A stretch of DNA of 13,197 bases from AC-37 sp035275105. GTDB taxonomy: Bacteria; Actinomycetota; Thermoleophilia; Solirubrobacterales; Thermoleophilaceae. How positions within the stretch are numbered: the first letter of the stretch is position 1; each line of letters opens with the position of its first letter. Of this stretch, positions 6,817 to 12,537 are shown one piece after another. Both the position numbers and the translations under genes were made by a program. Where the stretch lies: NCBI GenBank assembly GCA_035275105.1, contig DATENL010000209.1, forward strand, positions 1-13,197. The letters run 5' to 3'. Below the pieces are notes generated by a model, which saw only the letters and a program-made list of their open reading frames with translations, searched no databases and was not told where the DNA came from.

Positions 6817-7458
6817 ATGGAGGCCCGCAGAACAGACGTGCTTCGCGCCTCGCCGCGGATGTTCGAGTCCGACCTGCTGGACAAGCTCTCGCGCGTCCAT
6901 CCGGCCGTGCCCGTGATCATCTTCGTGCCCGCGATCGCCGTGATGCTCGGCCTCGCTGTCGGCGAGGTGGGCGCGCTCGCCTTCGTCGGACTGGTGGCGG
7001 GCGGATACGCGTTCTGGACCCTGTCCGAGTACTGGATCCACCGCGTGATCTTCCACTTCGAGCCAGAGCACGGCTTCGGCGCGCGGCTCCACTGGATCAT
7101 CCACGGCGTGCACCACGACCACCCGAACGATCCGCTTCGCCTGGTCATGCCCCCGTCCGTGAGCGTGCCGCTGTCGTCCCTGTTCGTGCTCGGCTTCTAC
7201 GCGGTGCTCGGCTCGCCCCTCTTCCTCCCGTTCTCGGGCGGCTTCCTGGCGGGCTACCTCATCTACGACATGACCCACTACCACCTGCACCACCACAAGC
7301 CGAAGACCTGGTTCGGCAGGCGCCTGCGAGAGCTCCACATGCGCCACCACTTCCAGGACGACAGCACCGGATTCGGCATCAGCGCCCCGTACTGGGACCG
7401 CTTCTTCGGCACGTTCTCGCGGGTGGCGGACCGCGAGAAGACGCCGGCCGCGCAGTAG
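6817..7458 (+). CDS. Fatty acid hydroxylase / sterol desaturase superfamily membrane protein
   Basis: A 213-residue integral membrane di-iron enzyme. Hydrophobic segments lie at about 30-48, 52-70, 115-135 and 139-152. Histidine clusters follow the superfamily pattern: EYWIHRVIFH (His75, His80), HGVHHDHPND (His96, 99, 100), HYHLHHHKP (His154, 156, 158-160) and HMRHHF (His174, 177, 178). The spacing and the HxxHHxxxNDP form resemble fatty acid 2-hydroxylases of the Scs7/FA2H type without a cytochrome b5 domain. Such enzymes hydroxylate fatty acyl chains or related lipids using O2 and reductant; a carotenoid or sterol-like substrate is also conceivable. A second ATG at 6859 (MFESDLL) is a possible alternative start. 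It is divergent from the deacetylase and ends 29 bp before the tRNA. Confidence 0.9.
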   Translation: MEARRTDVLRASPRMFESDLLDKLSRVHPAVPVIIFVPAIAVMLGLAVGEVGALAFVGLVAGGYAFWTLSEYWIHRVIFHFEPEHGFGARLHWIIHGVHHDHPNDPLRLVMPPSVSVPLSSLFVLGFYAVLGSPLFLPFSGGFLAGYLIYDMTHYHLHHHKPKTWFGRRLRELHMRHHFQDDSTGFGISAPYWDRFFGTFSRVADREKTPAAQ

Positions 7459-7469
7459 GCGGGACTAAC

Positions 7470-7475
7470 TACACT
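7470..7475 (+). promoter_or_regulatory. -10 box (TACACT) of the tRNA-Leu promoter
   Basis: TACACT ends 12 nt before the tRNA 5' end. It lies in the short gap after the hydroxylase stop, so transcription could start about five bases before the mature tRNA. No clear -35 box is present. Confidence 0.45.
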
Positions 7476-7487
7476 CCCACGCCGCAG

Positions 7488-7571
7488 GCGGCTGTGGCGG
7501 AATTGGCAGACGCGCGGCGTTCAGGTCGCCGTGGGGGCAACCCCGTGGAGGTTCGAGTCCTCTCAGCCGCA
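7488..7571 (+). tRNA. tRNA-Leu (anticodon CAG)
   Basis: An 84-nt class II tRNA. The acceptor GCGGCTG (7488-7494) pairs perfectly with CAGCCGC (7564-7570), with discriminator A7571. The anticodon stem CGGCG/CGCCG (7515-7519, 7527-7531) holds the loop TTCAGGT with CAG at 7522-7524, reading CUG leucine codons. A long variable arm (GGGG-CAA-CCCC) follows, then the T arm GGAGG-TTCGAGT-CCTCT. The D-loop contains the leucine-type AATTGGCAGA. CCA is not encoded. CUG is likely one of the main leucine codons in such GC-rich DNA. Confidence 0.96.
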
Positions 7572-7653
7572 CTCGTCCACTCGCGCAATCGCACATGCGT
7601 CCAGCGCATGGCGAACGTCCAACCGAACGCCCCCCGGGGTGTTGATAACCAAG

Positions 7654-7667
7654 GAAGCGAGAGCTTC
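7654..7667 (+). promoter_or_regulatory. Candidate switching hairpin upstream of the aptamer
   Basis: GAAGC-GAGA-GCTTC forms a perfect 5-bp stem with a GNRA tetraloop. Its 3' arm contains CTTC (7664-7667), the same bases that can pair with GAAG at 7746-7749 next to the Shine-Dalgarno. The two pairings are mutually exclusive. This hairpin could therefore free the ribosome site when ligand is absent. The mechanism is inference; the complementarity is seen directly. Confidence 0.45.
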
Positions 7668-7749
7668 TCGAAAGGGCAAACCCGTCGCGAGGCGGGGGCG
7701 CAAAGCCCAGGGGCCTCCGCGGGACGCGGAGGCAGCCCGGTTTCCGAAG
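7664..7749 (+). ncRNA. Cyclic-di-GMP-I (GEMM-I) riboswitch aptamer
   Basis: The segment matches the GEMM-I consensus piece by piece. GGGCAAACC is at 7674-7682. A stem CCCGTC/GGCGGG (7681-7686, 7691-7696) is capped by a GCGA (GNRA) tetraloop. GCGCAAAGCC follows at 7698-7707. An 8-bp stem GCCTCCGC/GCGGAGGC (7713-7720, 7726-7733) has a GGGAC loop. AGCCCGGTTTCCGAA closes at 7734-7748. This is the same order and spacing as the Vibrio cholerae Vc2 aptamer recalled from memory. The middle G of GGG before CAAAC is retained; variants preferring cGAMP have A there, so c-di-GMP is the likelier ligand. A short closing stem CTTC/GAAG (7664-7667, 7746-7749) runs into the Shine-Dalgarno of the secreted protein gene at 7760, so translational control is likely. 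Confidence 0.88.
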
Positions 7750-7753
7750 GAGG
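7747..7753 (+). promoter_or_regulatory. Ribosome binding site overlapping the riboswitch 3' edge
   Basis: AAGGAGG is a strong Shine-Dalgarno 6 nt before the ATG at 7760. Its first three bases belong to the aptamer's putative closing stem, so ligand-stabilised folding would hide part of it. Confidence 0.8.
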
Positions 7754-7759
7754 CAACAC

Positions 7760-8299
7760 ATGAAGCCGAAGTTCACGCGCCCGCTCGTGGCGCTGGGGGT
7801 GGTCGCCGCGCTGGCGCTGCCCGCGGCGGCGGCGGGCAAGGGCCCGGCCCACGGACCTCGTGGCGGGGTCGAGCACGGCGGGAAGGCTGACACCGGCGAG
7901 CACGGCAAGAAGCCGAAGGCCCCGAGGACCCGTGCGCTCAACATCAAGGGCACGGTTTCCGCGGTCGGCGACGGCACCGTCGACGTCCTCGTGAAGCACG
8001 CGAACCACCACGGCCGCGCGCTGCGGGACCAGACCGTCACGGTGGACGTCTCGAGTGCCCGCATCGTCGTGCGCGACGTCAACGGCGACGGCACGCGCGA
8101 CCTCGCGGACGTCGCGGTCGGCGACCGCGTGCTCGTCCAGTCGCGCATCGCGAAGGGCGCCGCGCCCGACCCCGCCCAGCCGCTCGTGGCGAAGCGGCTC
8201 GTCGACAAGGGCGCGCCCAAGCCGCCCCCCGCTCCGGAGGATCCGGGCGACGACGAGGGCGGCGATGACGGCGGCGGGGAGACGCCCCCGGCGCCGTAG
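7760..8299 (+). CDS. Secreted DUF5666-like protein with EF-hand-like loop and acidic tail
   Basis: A 179-residue exported protein of unknown function. Residues 1-25 form a signal peptide (basic start, hydrophobic core, AAAA site). A His/Gly/Lys-rich low-complexity linker covers 26-57. A small beta domain (58-150) has the pattern of DUF5666-type OB-fold proteins: KGTVSAVGDGTVDVLV, then TVTVDVSSARIVV, then DVAVGDRVLVQSRI. Inside it, residues 106-117 (DVNGDGTRDLAD) match the 12-residue calcium loop of EF-hands and dockerins, with acidic or amide residues at positions 1, 3, 5, 9 and 12 and Gly at 6. The tail 151-179 is Pro-rich then Asp/Glu/Gly-rich, ending PPAP. There is no sorting signal or anchor. 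A strong Shine-Dalgarno and an upstream c-di-GMP-I riboswitch point to second-messenger control. A role in matrix or surface behaviour is only inferred. Confidence 0.85.
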   Translation: MKPKFTRPLVALGVVAALALPAAAAGKGPAHGPRGGVEHGGKADTGEHGKKPKAPRTRALNIKGTVSAVGDGTVDVLVKHANHHGRALRDQTVTVDVSSARIVVRDVNGDGTRDLADVAVGDRVLVQSRIAKGAAPDPAQPLVAKRLVDKGAPKPPPAPEDPGDDEGGDDGGGETPPAP

Positions 8300-8321
8300 C
8301 CAGGACTCCCCCCTGAGGTGT

Positions 8322-8353
8322 CCGAGGGCCCGGCCGCGAGGCTGGGCCCTCGG
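8322..8353. terminator. Strong hairpin terminator between convergent genes
   Basis: CCGAGGGCCC (8322-8331) pairs perfectly with GGGCCCTCGG (8344-8353). Pairing continues inward for four more pairs, including one G-T, to a GCGA tetraloop (8336-8339), giving a 14-bp stem. It lies 22 bp after the secreted protein stop and 21 bp from the stop of the minus-strand hydrolase, so it can serve both. No T-tract follows. Confidence 0.75.
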
Positions 8354-8374
8354 CGCTCTCGGAGCGGGCGCCCC

Positions 8375-9247
8375 CTAGCCGAGGCGCTCCAGGATCGCCT
8401 CGGCGATCTGCTCGCCGCGGTCCTCCTGGAGGAAATGGGCCGCGCCCTCGATCTTCAGCTGCTCGCCGGCGGTGGGGATCGTGTCGGTGAAGCGCTCGCC
8501 CGAGCGCGGGTAGGGGAACACGGGGTCCGAGTCGGAGAACGCGACCACCGCCGGCCTGTCCCAGCGCGAGAGCTCCTCGTGGACCCTCACCATCTCGGCG
8601 GCGCCGGGCGCGTCCTCCGAGGTCGGCACGATCAGCGGGAACTGCGCCGCGCCCGCCTTCGACTCCGCGTTCGGGAACGGGGCGTCGTAGCCCACGACGA
8701 CGTCGTCGGGCAGGTCGGTCGCCGTCGCGCCCTGGATCACGAAGCCCACCGGGAGGTCGGGGTTGCGCTCCGCGAAGTCGCGCCAGGCCATGAACCCCTT
8801 GCTCACGCGCCCGGTGAACAGCCCGGTGTTGAGGATCGCCAGCGCCCCCACGCGCTCCTGGTTCTCCATCGCCCAGCGCAGCCCGATCGGCCCGCCCCAG
8901 TCCTGGACGACGACCACGGCGTCGCGGACGTCGAGCTCCTCGAGCAGCTTCGTCATCAGCTCGACGTGGCGGTCGTACGTGTACCAGCCGCGGTCGGTCG
9001 GCTTGTCCGAGCGGCCGAAGCCGGCGTAGTCGGGGCAGATCGCGCGGTTGCCGGCGGCCACGAACGGCGGGACCATCTTCCGGTAGAGGTAGGCCCAGCT
9101 CGGCTCGCCGTGGAAGCAGACGAACGGCCGCCCCTCGCCCTCGTCCACGTAGTGCAGGCGCAGGCCGTCGACCTCCGCGTAGTGCGGCTCGAACGGGTAG
9201 CCGGGCAGCCCCTCGAAGCGGTCGTCGGGTGTGCGGAAGACGTCCAT
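8375..9247 (-). CDS. Haloalkane dehalogenase-like alpha/beta-hydrolase (DhlA/HLD-I type)
   Basis: A 290-residue cytosolic alpha/beta-hydrolase. The N-terminus (FRTPDDRFEGLPGYPFEPHY, 4-23) is characteristic of subfamily I haloalkane dehalogenases such as Xanthobacter DhlA. HGEPSW (46-51) carries the oxyanion-hole region. The nucleophile elbow VVQDWGGPIG (113-122) has Asp116 as nucleophile, the aspartate that separates dehalogenases from serine esterases, followed by the halide-binding Trp117. A cap domain (about 145-210) contains Trp155, a candidate second halide Trp. The acid is probably Asp239 or Asp241 (FSDSDPVF), and His271 (GAAHFLQED) is the general base. The family hydrolyses carbon-halogen bonds to alcohols; natural substrates are often unknown, and some relatives act as epoxide hydrolases. 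It diverges from the persulfide dioxygenase gene by 32 bp. Confidence 0.88.
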   Translation of the reverse strand: MDVFRTPDDRFEGLPGYPFEPHYAEVDGLRLHYVDEGEGRPFVCFHGEPSWAYLYRKMVPPFVAAGNRAICPDYAGFGRSDKPTDRGWYTYDRHVELMTKLLEELDVRDAVVVVQDWGGPIGLRWAMENQERVGALAILNTGLFTGRVSKGFMAWRDFAERNPDLPVGFVIQGATATDLPDDVVVGYDAPFPNAESKAGAAQFPLIVPTSEDAPGAAEMVRVHEELSRWDRPAVVAFSDSDPVFPYPRSGERFTDTIPTAGEQLKIEGAAHFLQEDRGEQIAEAILERLG

Positions 9248-9264
9248 CGCGCGCGTCGCCCGGA

Positions 9265-9272
9265 ATTATGCT
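9265..9272. promoter_or_regulatory. Overlapping divergent -10 boxes
   Basis: On the plus strand TATGCT (9267-9272) lies 7 nt before the GTG at 9280, the leaderless layout. On the minus strand CATAAT (9270-9265), a five-of-six match to TATAAT, lies 17 nt before the ATG of the dehalogenase-like gene. The two boxes share four base pairs, so RNA polymerase could open only one promoter at a time. Confidence 0.45.
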
Positions 9273-9279
9273 TGCCCGC

Positions 9280-10659
9280 GTGGTCTTCCGTCAGATCGTG
9301 CACGACGACCTCGGCTGCGCGTCCTACCTCGTGGGCGACGAGGACGCCGGCTGCGCGGCGGTCGTCGACCCGCGTTTCGACATCGAGCCGTACCTCGAGC
9401 TCGCGCGCTACGTCGGAGTCGAGATCGAGCACGTGCTCGAGACCCACACCCACGCCGACCACGTCTCTGGCCACGGTCGTCTGAGCGCCGCCACCGGCGC
9501 CGTCATCCACGTCCACCGCGCGGGCGCGGCCGAGTACGAGCACGAGCCGTTCGACGACGGCTGGGAGCTCGAGCTCGGCGCCGTCCGGGTGCGCGCCGTC
9601 CACACGCCCGGCCACCGCCCGGAGCACACCGCGTTCGCCCTCGTGGACACCGACCGCGGCGACGAGCCGTGGGCGGTCCTGACCGGGGACACGCTGTTCG
9701 TGAACGACGTCGCGCGTCCCGACCTCGCGGTCGAGCCAGAGGACGGCGCCCGCGCGATGTTCCGCAGCCTGCACGAGCGGCTGCTCACGCTTCCCGACGA
9801 GTGCGAGGTGTGGCCCGGCCACCTCGGCGGCTCGCTCTGCGGCGGCCCGGGCATGGACATGAAGGTCTCGACCACGATCGGCTACGAGCGCCGCCACAAC
9901 GCGCTGCTCGCGGAGACCGACGAGTCGCGTTTCGTGGAACGCGCGATCGCGTCGCTCGCCCCGCAGCCGCCCAACTTCAAGTCGATCGTTGCGCTCAACC
10001 GCGGACCGCTGGTCACCCGCGGCGCCGAGATGCTGCCGCTCACGCCCCGGCAGGTCGAGAGCAAGCGCCGCGACGGCGCGCTGGTCGTGGACGTCCGGAC
10101 CGACTTCCAGTTCGACGACGCGCACGTGCCCGGCTCGGTGTCGAACACGATGATGCGCTCGGGATTCGGCACCAAGCTCGCGTGGATCGCCGAGGGAGAG
10201 GACGAGATCGTCTTCGTCGGGCGCGACGACGCCGACGGGCACGAGGCCGCGCGGCTCGCCGTGGCGGTCGGCGTCACCCAGCTAGGCGGGTTCCTCGCCG
10301 GCGGGCTGACGAGCTGGCGCGCCGAGGGCCGGGACGTGGAGCGGATCCCGCGGGTGGGAGTCGAGGAGCTGCACGCGCTGGGCGGCGACGTCCAGATCCT
10401 CGACGTGCGCGAGGAGAAGGAGTGGCGCGAGCGCCGCATCCCCAGGTCCAGCCATCGCCCCTACCACGACATCGACGCGCTCCCGGACGGCCTCGACCCG
10501 TCGCGCCCGATCGCCGCGATCTGCATGTCGGGTCAGCGGAGCGCCGTGGCGGCGAGCCTGCTGCAGCGGCTCGGCGCCGAGCGCGTCCTGCACGTGGTCC
10601 CGGGCGGCGTGGGCACCTGGGAGCGGCTCGGCTACCCCACGGAGAACGGCAGCCCGTAG
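9280..10659 (+). CDS. CstB-like persulfide dioxygenase: MBL-fold + pseudo-rhodanese + rhodanese
   Basis: A 459-residue cytosolic sulfur enzyme with three domains. The MBL-fold dioxygenase (1-240) has HTHADH (56-61), His112, Asp137 and His181 as iron ligands or site residues, plus Cys187 in GSLCGG. A first rhodanese domain (about 255-350) has VGRDD where the catalytic cysteine loop should be, so it is degenerate. A second rhodanese domain (about 360-455) has the active loop CMSGQRS with Cys415. This order matches Staphylococcus aureus CstB (about 444 aa), which oxidises persulfides and makes thiosulfate during sulfide detoxification. Thus H2S or persulfide clearance is the expected role. I chose GTG 9280 (MVFRQIVHDDLG) because family members begin this way and a TATGCT box lies 7 nt upstream; ATG 9268 overlaps that box. 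No CstR-type repressor is nearby. Confidence 0.9.
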   Translation: MVFRQIVHDDLGCASYLVGDEDAGCAAVVDPRFDIEPYLELARYVGVEIEHVLETHTHADHVSGHGRLSAATGAVIHVHRAGAAEYEHEPFDDGWELELGAVRVRAVHTPGHRPEHTAFALVDTDRGDEPWAVLTGDTLFVNDVARPDLAVEPEDGARAMFRSLHERLLTLPDECEVWPGHLGGSLCGGPGMDMKVSTTIGYERRHNALLAETDESRFVERAIASLAPQPPNFKSIVALNRGPLVTRGAEMLPLTPRQVESKRRDGALVVDVRTDFQFDDAHVPGSVSNTMMRSGFGTKLAWIAEGEDEIVFVGRDDADGHEAARLAVAVGVTQLGGFLAGGLTSWRAEGRDVERIPRVGVEELHALGGDVQILDVREEKEWRERRIPRSSHRPYHDIDALPDGLDPSRPIAAICMSGQRSAVAASLLQRLGAERVLHVVPGGVGTWERLGYPTENGSP

Positions 10660-10666
10660 CGGGACA

Positions 10667-10683
10667 CCAGGCGCGAGGCCTGG
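10667..10683 (+). terminator. Hairpin downstream of the persulfide dioxygenase gene
   Basis: CCAGGC (10667-10672) and GCCTGG (10678-10683) form a perfect 6-bp stem with a GCGAG loop, 7 bp after the stop codon. There is no T-run. It is a plausible transcription or mRNA end. Confidence 0.45.
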
Positions 10684-10727
10684 CGCGCCGCTACGAGCCC
10701 TGTCGGCTGGCGCGGTCGCGACTGCCG

Positions 10728-10774
10728 GGGGGAGGGCATACGCCGCGGCCGCCGCCTATGCCCGGAGTCTCCCC
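10728..10774. terminator. Large imperfect inverted repeat in the convergent gap
   Basis: GGGCATA (10734-10740) pairs with TATGCCC (10757-10763) around a GC-only 16-nt loop that can fold further. GGGGAG (10728-10733) can pair with CTCCCC (10769-10774) outside it. It lies between two convergent genes (gap 10660-10845). A second plus-strand terminator is the simplest reading; a structured RNA cannot be excluded. Confidence 0.4.
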
Positions 10775-10791
10775 AGATGGGCTCCGCTAAA

Positions 10792-10819
10792 CGGTCTTCC
10801 CCCCATTCGGGGGTGACCG
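10792..10819 (-). terminator. Terminator of the acyl-CoA ligase gene
   Basis: Read on the minus strand, CGGTC-A-CCCCC-GAAT-GGGGG, then bulged bases and GACCG, forms a two-part stem followed by TTTAG. It starts 26 nt after the ligase TAG stop. This is the only hairpin in the window followed by a short T-run, so it resembles an intrinsic terminator. Confidence 0.6.
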
Positions 10820-10845
10820 ACCGGCGGGGATCCCGCTTGGGCTCG

Positions 10846-12480
10846 CTACCGCTCCGCGGCGCCGACCGGCTCGCGCTGGAGGTCGCCCTCCTCCAGCCGC
10901 TTGCGGAGGACCTTCTTGTCGAACTTCCCGACGCTCGTCTTGGGCACCTCGTCGATGAACGCGAACTCGTCGGGCACCCACCACTTGGCGACGCGCGAGC
11001 TGAGGTGCTCGCAGAGGTCGTCGGCGGACACGTCCGAGTCGTCGGTGCGCACGACGCAGGCGAGCGGGCGCTCGGTCCAGCGCTCGTCAGGCTTCGCGAT
11101 CACGGCCGCCTCGAGCACCCCTGGGTGCGCCATCAGCTCGCCCTCCAGGTCGACCGACGAGATCCACTCGCCGCCCGACTTGATGACGTCCTTCGCCCTG
11201 TCGGTGATCCGGATCGCGCCGTGGCCGTCGATCGCGGCGATGTCACCGGTGCGCAGCCAGCCGTCGTGGAACTTCTCGCTGCCGGCCGGGTCGTTGTAGT
11301 AGTCGGACGCGATCCACGGCCCGCGTACCTCGAGCTCGCCGGTCGACTCCCCGTCCCAGTCGACCTCGTTGCCGTCGTCGTCGACGATCCGCGCCTCGAC
11401 GAGCGGGAGGATCCGCCCCGCCTTCGCACGGTGCTCCCACTGGTCGTCGCCCTCGACGCCGCGCGGCGGCCGCGCCACCGACCCGACGGGGCTCGTCTCG
11501 GTCATCCCCCACGCCTGGAGCACGTACACGTCGTGACGCTCCTGCCACTGCTTCATCAGCTCGAGCGGAACGGCGGCGCCACCGCACGGGACGACCCGCA
11601 GGCTCGAGAGGTCCGGCTTGTTCTGGTCGGCCCAGCGCAGCAGGTCGGACCAGATCGTCGGCACGGCGGCGGCGACCGTCACCCGCTCCTGCTCGATCAG
11701 CCGCGCCAGCGGCTCGGGCTGGAGGAAGCGCGACGGCATGACCATGTCCGCGCCGATGAAGAGCGAGGCGTGCGGGAGCCCCCACGCGTTCGCGTGGAAC
11801 ATCGGCACGACCGGCAGCACGCGGTCGGCGTTCGACAGCGCGAGCGCGTCCGCGAGGCACGACCCGAGCGCGTGGAGCACGTTCGAGCGGTGCGAGTAGA
11901 GGACGCCCTTCGGGTTGCCCGTCGTCCCGCTCGTGTAGCAGAGCCCGGCCGCGGCGCGGTCGTCGAGCTCGGGGTAGTCGAAGCTCGCCGGCTGGTCCGC
12001 GATCAGATCCTCGTAGCGGATCGCGTTCGGCAGGGAGCCCGCGTCGCCGTCGCCCATGATCACGTAGTGCTCGACGGTCTCGAACGTCGGCGCGACCTTC
12101 TCGAGCGCCGGGACGAGCGAGTCGTCGACGAGCACGATCTTGTCCTCGGCGTGGTTGGCGATGTAGGTCAGCTGCTCCTCGAACAGACGGATGTTGAGCG
12201 TGTGGAGCACCGCCCCCATGCACGGCGCGGCCATGTACGCCTCCAGGTGCCGCTGGGAGTTCCAGGCGAACGTCGCCACCCGGTCGCCCTCCCCCACCCC
12301 CAGCGAGCGAAGCGCGTTCGCGAGCCTGTCGATCCGATCGCAGACCTCGGCGAAGCTCGCGCGCACCGTCCCGTCGTCGGTGAGCGTGACGACCTCGCTG
12401 TCGCCGTACATCCGGCGCATCCGCCGGAGGATGTGCTGGAGCGTGAGCGGGTGGTCGTGCTGGACGAGGCCCTCGAGCAT
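10846..12480 (-). CDS. Acyl-CoA ligase (AMP-dependent; fatty acyl-CoA synthetase-like)
   Basis: A 544-residue cytosolic member of the ANL adenylate-forming superfamily. Core motifs are intact: the phosphate loop YTSGTTGNPKGVLYSHRS (182-199), the A5 motif GMTETSP (325-331), the ATP ribose motif GWLRTGD (407-413), the hinge region ITDRAKDVIKSGGEWIS (425-441), and PKTSVGKFDKK (513-523) with catalytic Lys519. Such enzymes activate a carboxylic acid to an acyl-AMP and then an acyl-CoA. The overall sequence and the N-terminus (HPLTLQHILRRMRRMYGDSEVV) resemble medium- to long-chain fatty acyl-CoA synthetases; the exact chain length is not readable. The ATG at 12480 is preceded by GGAGAGGAAG with 7 nt spacing. 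The open frame upstream runs antisense through the methyltransferase and is not coding. It is divergent from the methyltransferase. Confidence 0.92.
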   Translation of the reverse strand: MLEGLVQHDHPLTLQHILRRMRRMYGDSEVVTLTDDGTVRASFAEVCDRIDRLANALRSLGVGEGDRVATFAWNSQRHLEAYMAAPCMGAVLHTLNIRLFEEQLTYIANHAEDKIVLVDDSLVPALEKVAPTFETVEHYVIMGDGDAGSLPNAIRYEDLIADQPASFDYPELDDRAAAGLCYTSGTTGNPKGVLYSHRSNVLHALGSCLADALALSNADRVLPVVPMFHANAWGLPHASLFIGADMVMPSRFLQPEPLARLIEQERVTVAAAVPTIWSDLLRWADQNKPDLSSLRVVPCGGAAVPLELMKQWQERHDVYVLQAWGMTETSPVGSVARPPRGVEGDDQWEHRAKAGRILPLVEARIVDDDGNEVDWDGESTGELEVRGPWIASDYYNDPAGSEKFHDGWLRTGDIAAIDGHGAIRITDRAKDVIKSGGEWISSVDLEGELMAHPGVLEAAVIAKPDERWTERPLACVVRTDDSDVSADDLCEHLSSRVAKWWVPDEFAFIDEVPKTSVGKFDKKVLRKRLEEGDLQREPVGAAER

Positions 12481-12487
12481 GTGGATT

Positions 12488-12497
12488 CTTCCTCTCC
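12488..12497 (-). promoter_or_regulatory. Ribosome binding site of the acyl-CoA ligase
   Basis: GGAGAGGAAG on the minus strand lies 7 nt before the ATG at 12480 and decides this start over the much longer open frame that extends upstream. Confidence 0.7.
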
Positions 12498-12511
12498 GCT
12501 GAGTTGAGGAC

Positions 12512-12530
12512 CGAATGCTGGCACCATTCG
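12512..12530. promoter_or_regulatory. Candidate operator: 19-bp near-perfect palindrome
   Basis: CGAATGCTGGCACCATTCG is symmetric at 8 of 9 base pairs around a central G (12521). It sits in the 57-bp gap between the divergent acyl-CoA ligase and methyltransferase genes, ending 7 bp before the methyltransferase ATG. The length and position fit a TetR- or GntR-type dimer site that could repress both genes. No regulator gene is in the window, and the ligand is unknown. Confidence 0.5.
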
Positions 12531-12537
12531 AGGCACG

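Noticed and set aside
7594..7610. Hairpin CATGCG-TCCAG-CGCATG after tRNA-Leu as a terminator
   Set aside because: The stem is only 6 bp with no T-run. It may aid 3' processing, but I cannot support a terminator call.
7644..7649. GATAAC as the -10 box of the riboswitch transcript
   Set aside because: It matches TATAAT at four positions, but no -35 or properly spaced extended TG is present and it breaks the TAnnnT rule seen elsewhere. The riboswitch promoter remains unlocated.
9229..9279. Earlier starts for the persulfide dioxygenase (9229 or ATG 9268)
   Set aside because: The extra residues overlap the dehalogenase-like gene start and the TATGCT box. Family proteins begin at the MVFRQ-type segment, matching GTG 9280.
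10777..12507. Long plus-strand open frame opposite the acyl-CoA ligase
   Set aside because: The minus strand has all ANL motifs in order. This frame is the usual antisense shadow, rich in Arg, Val, Asp and His.
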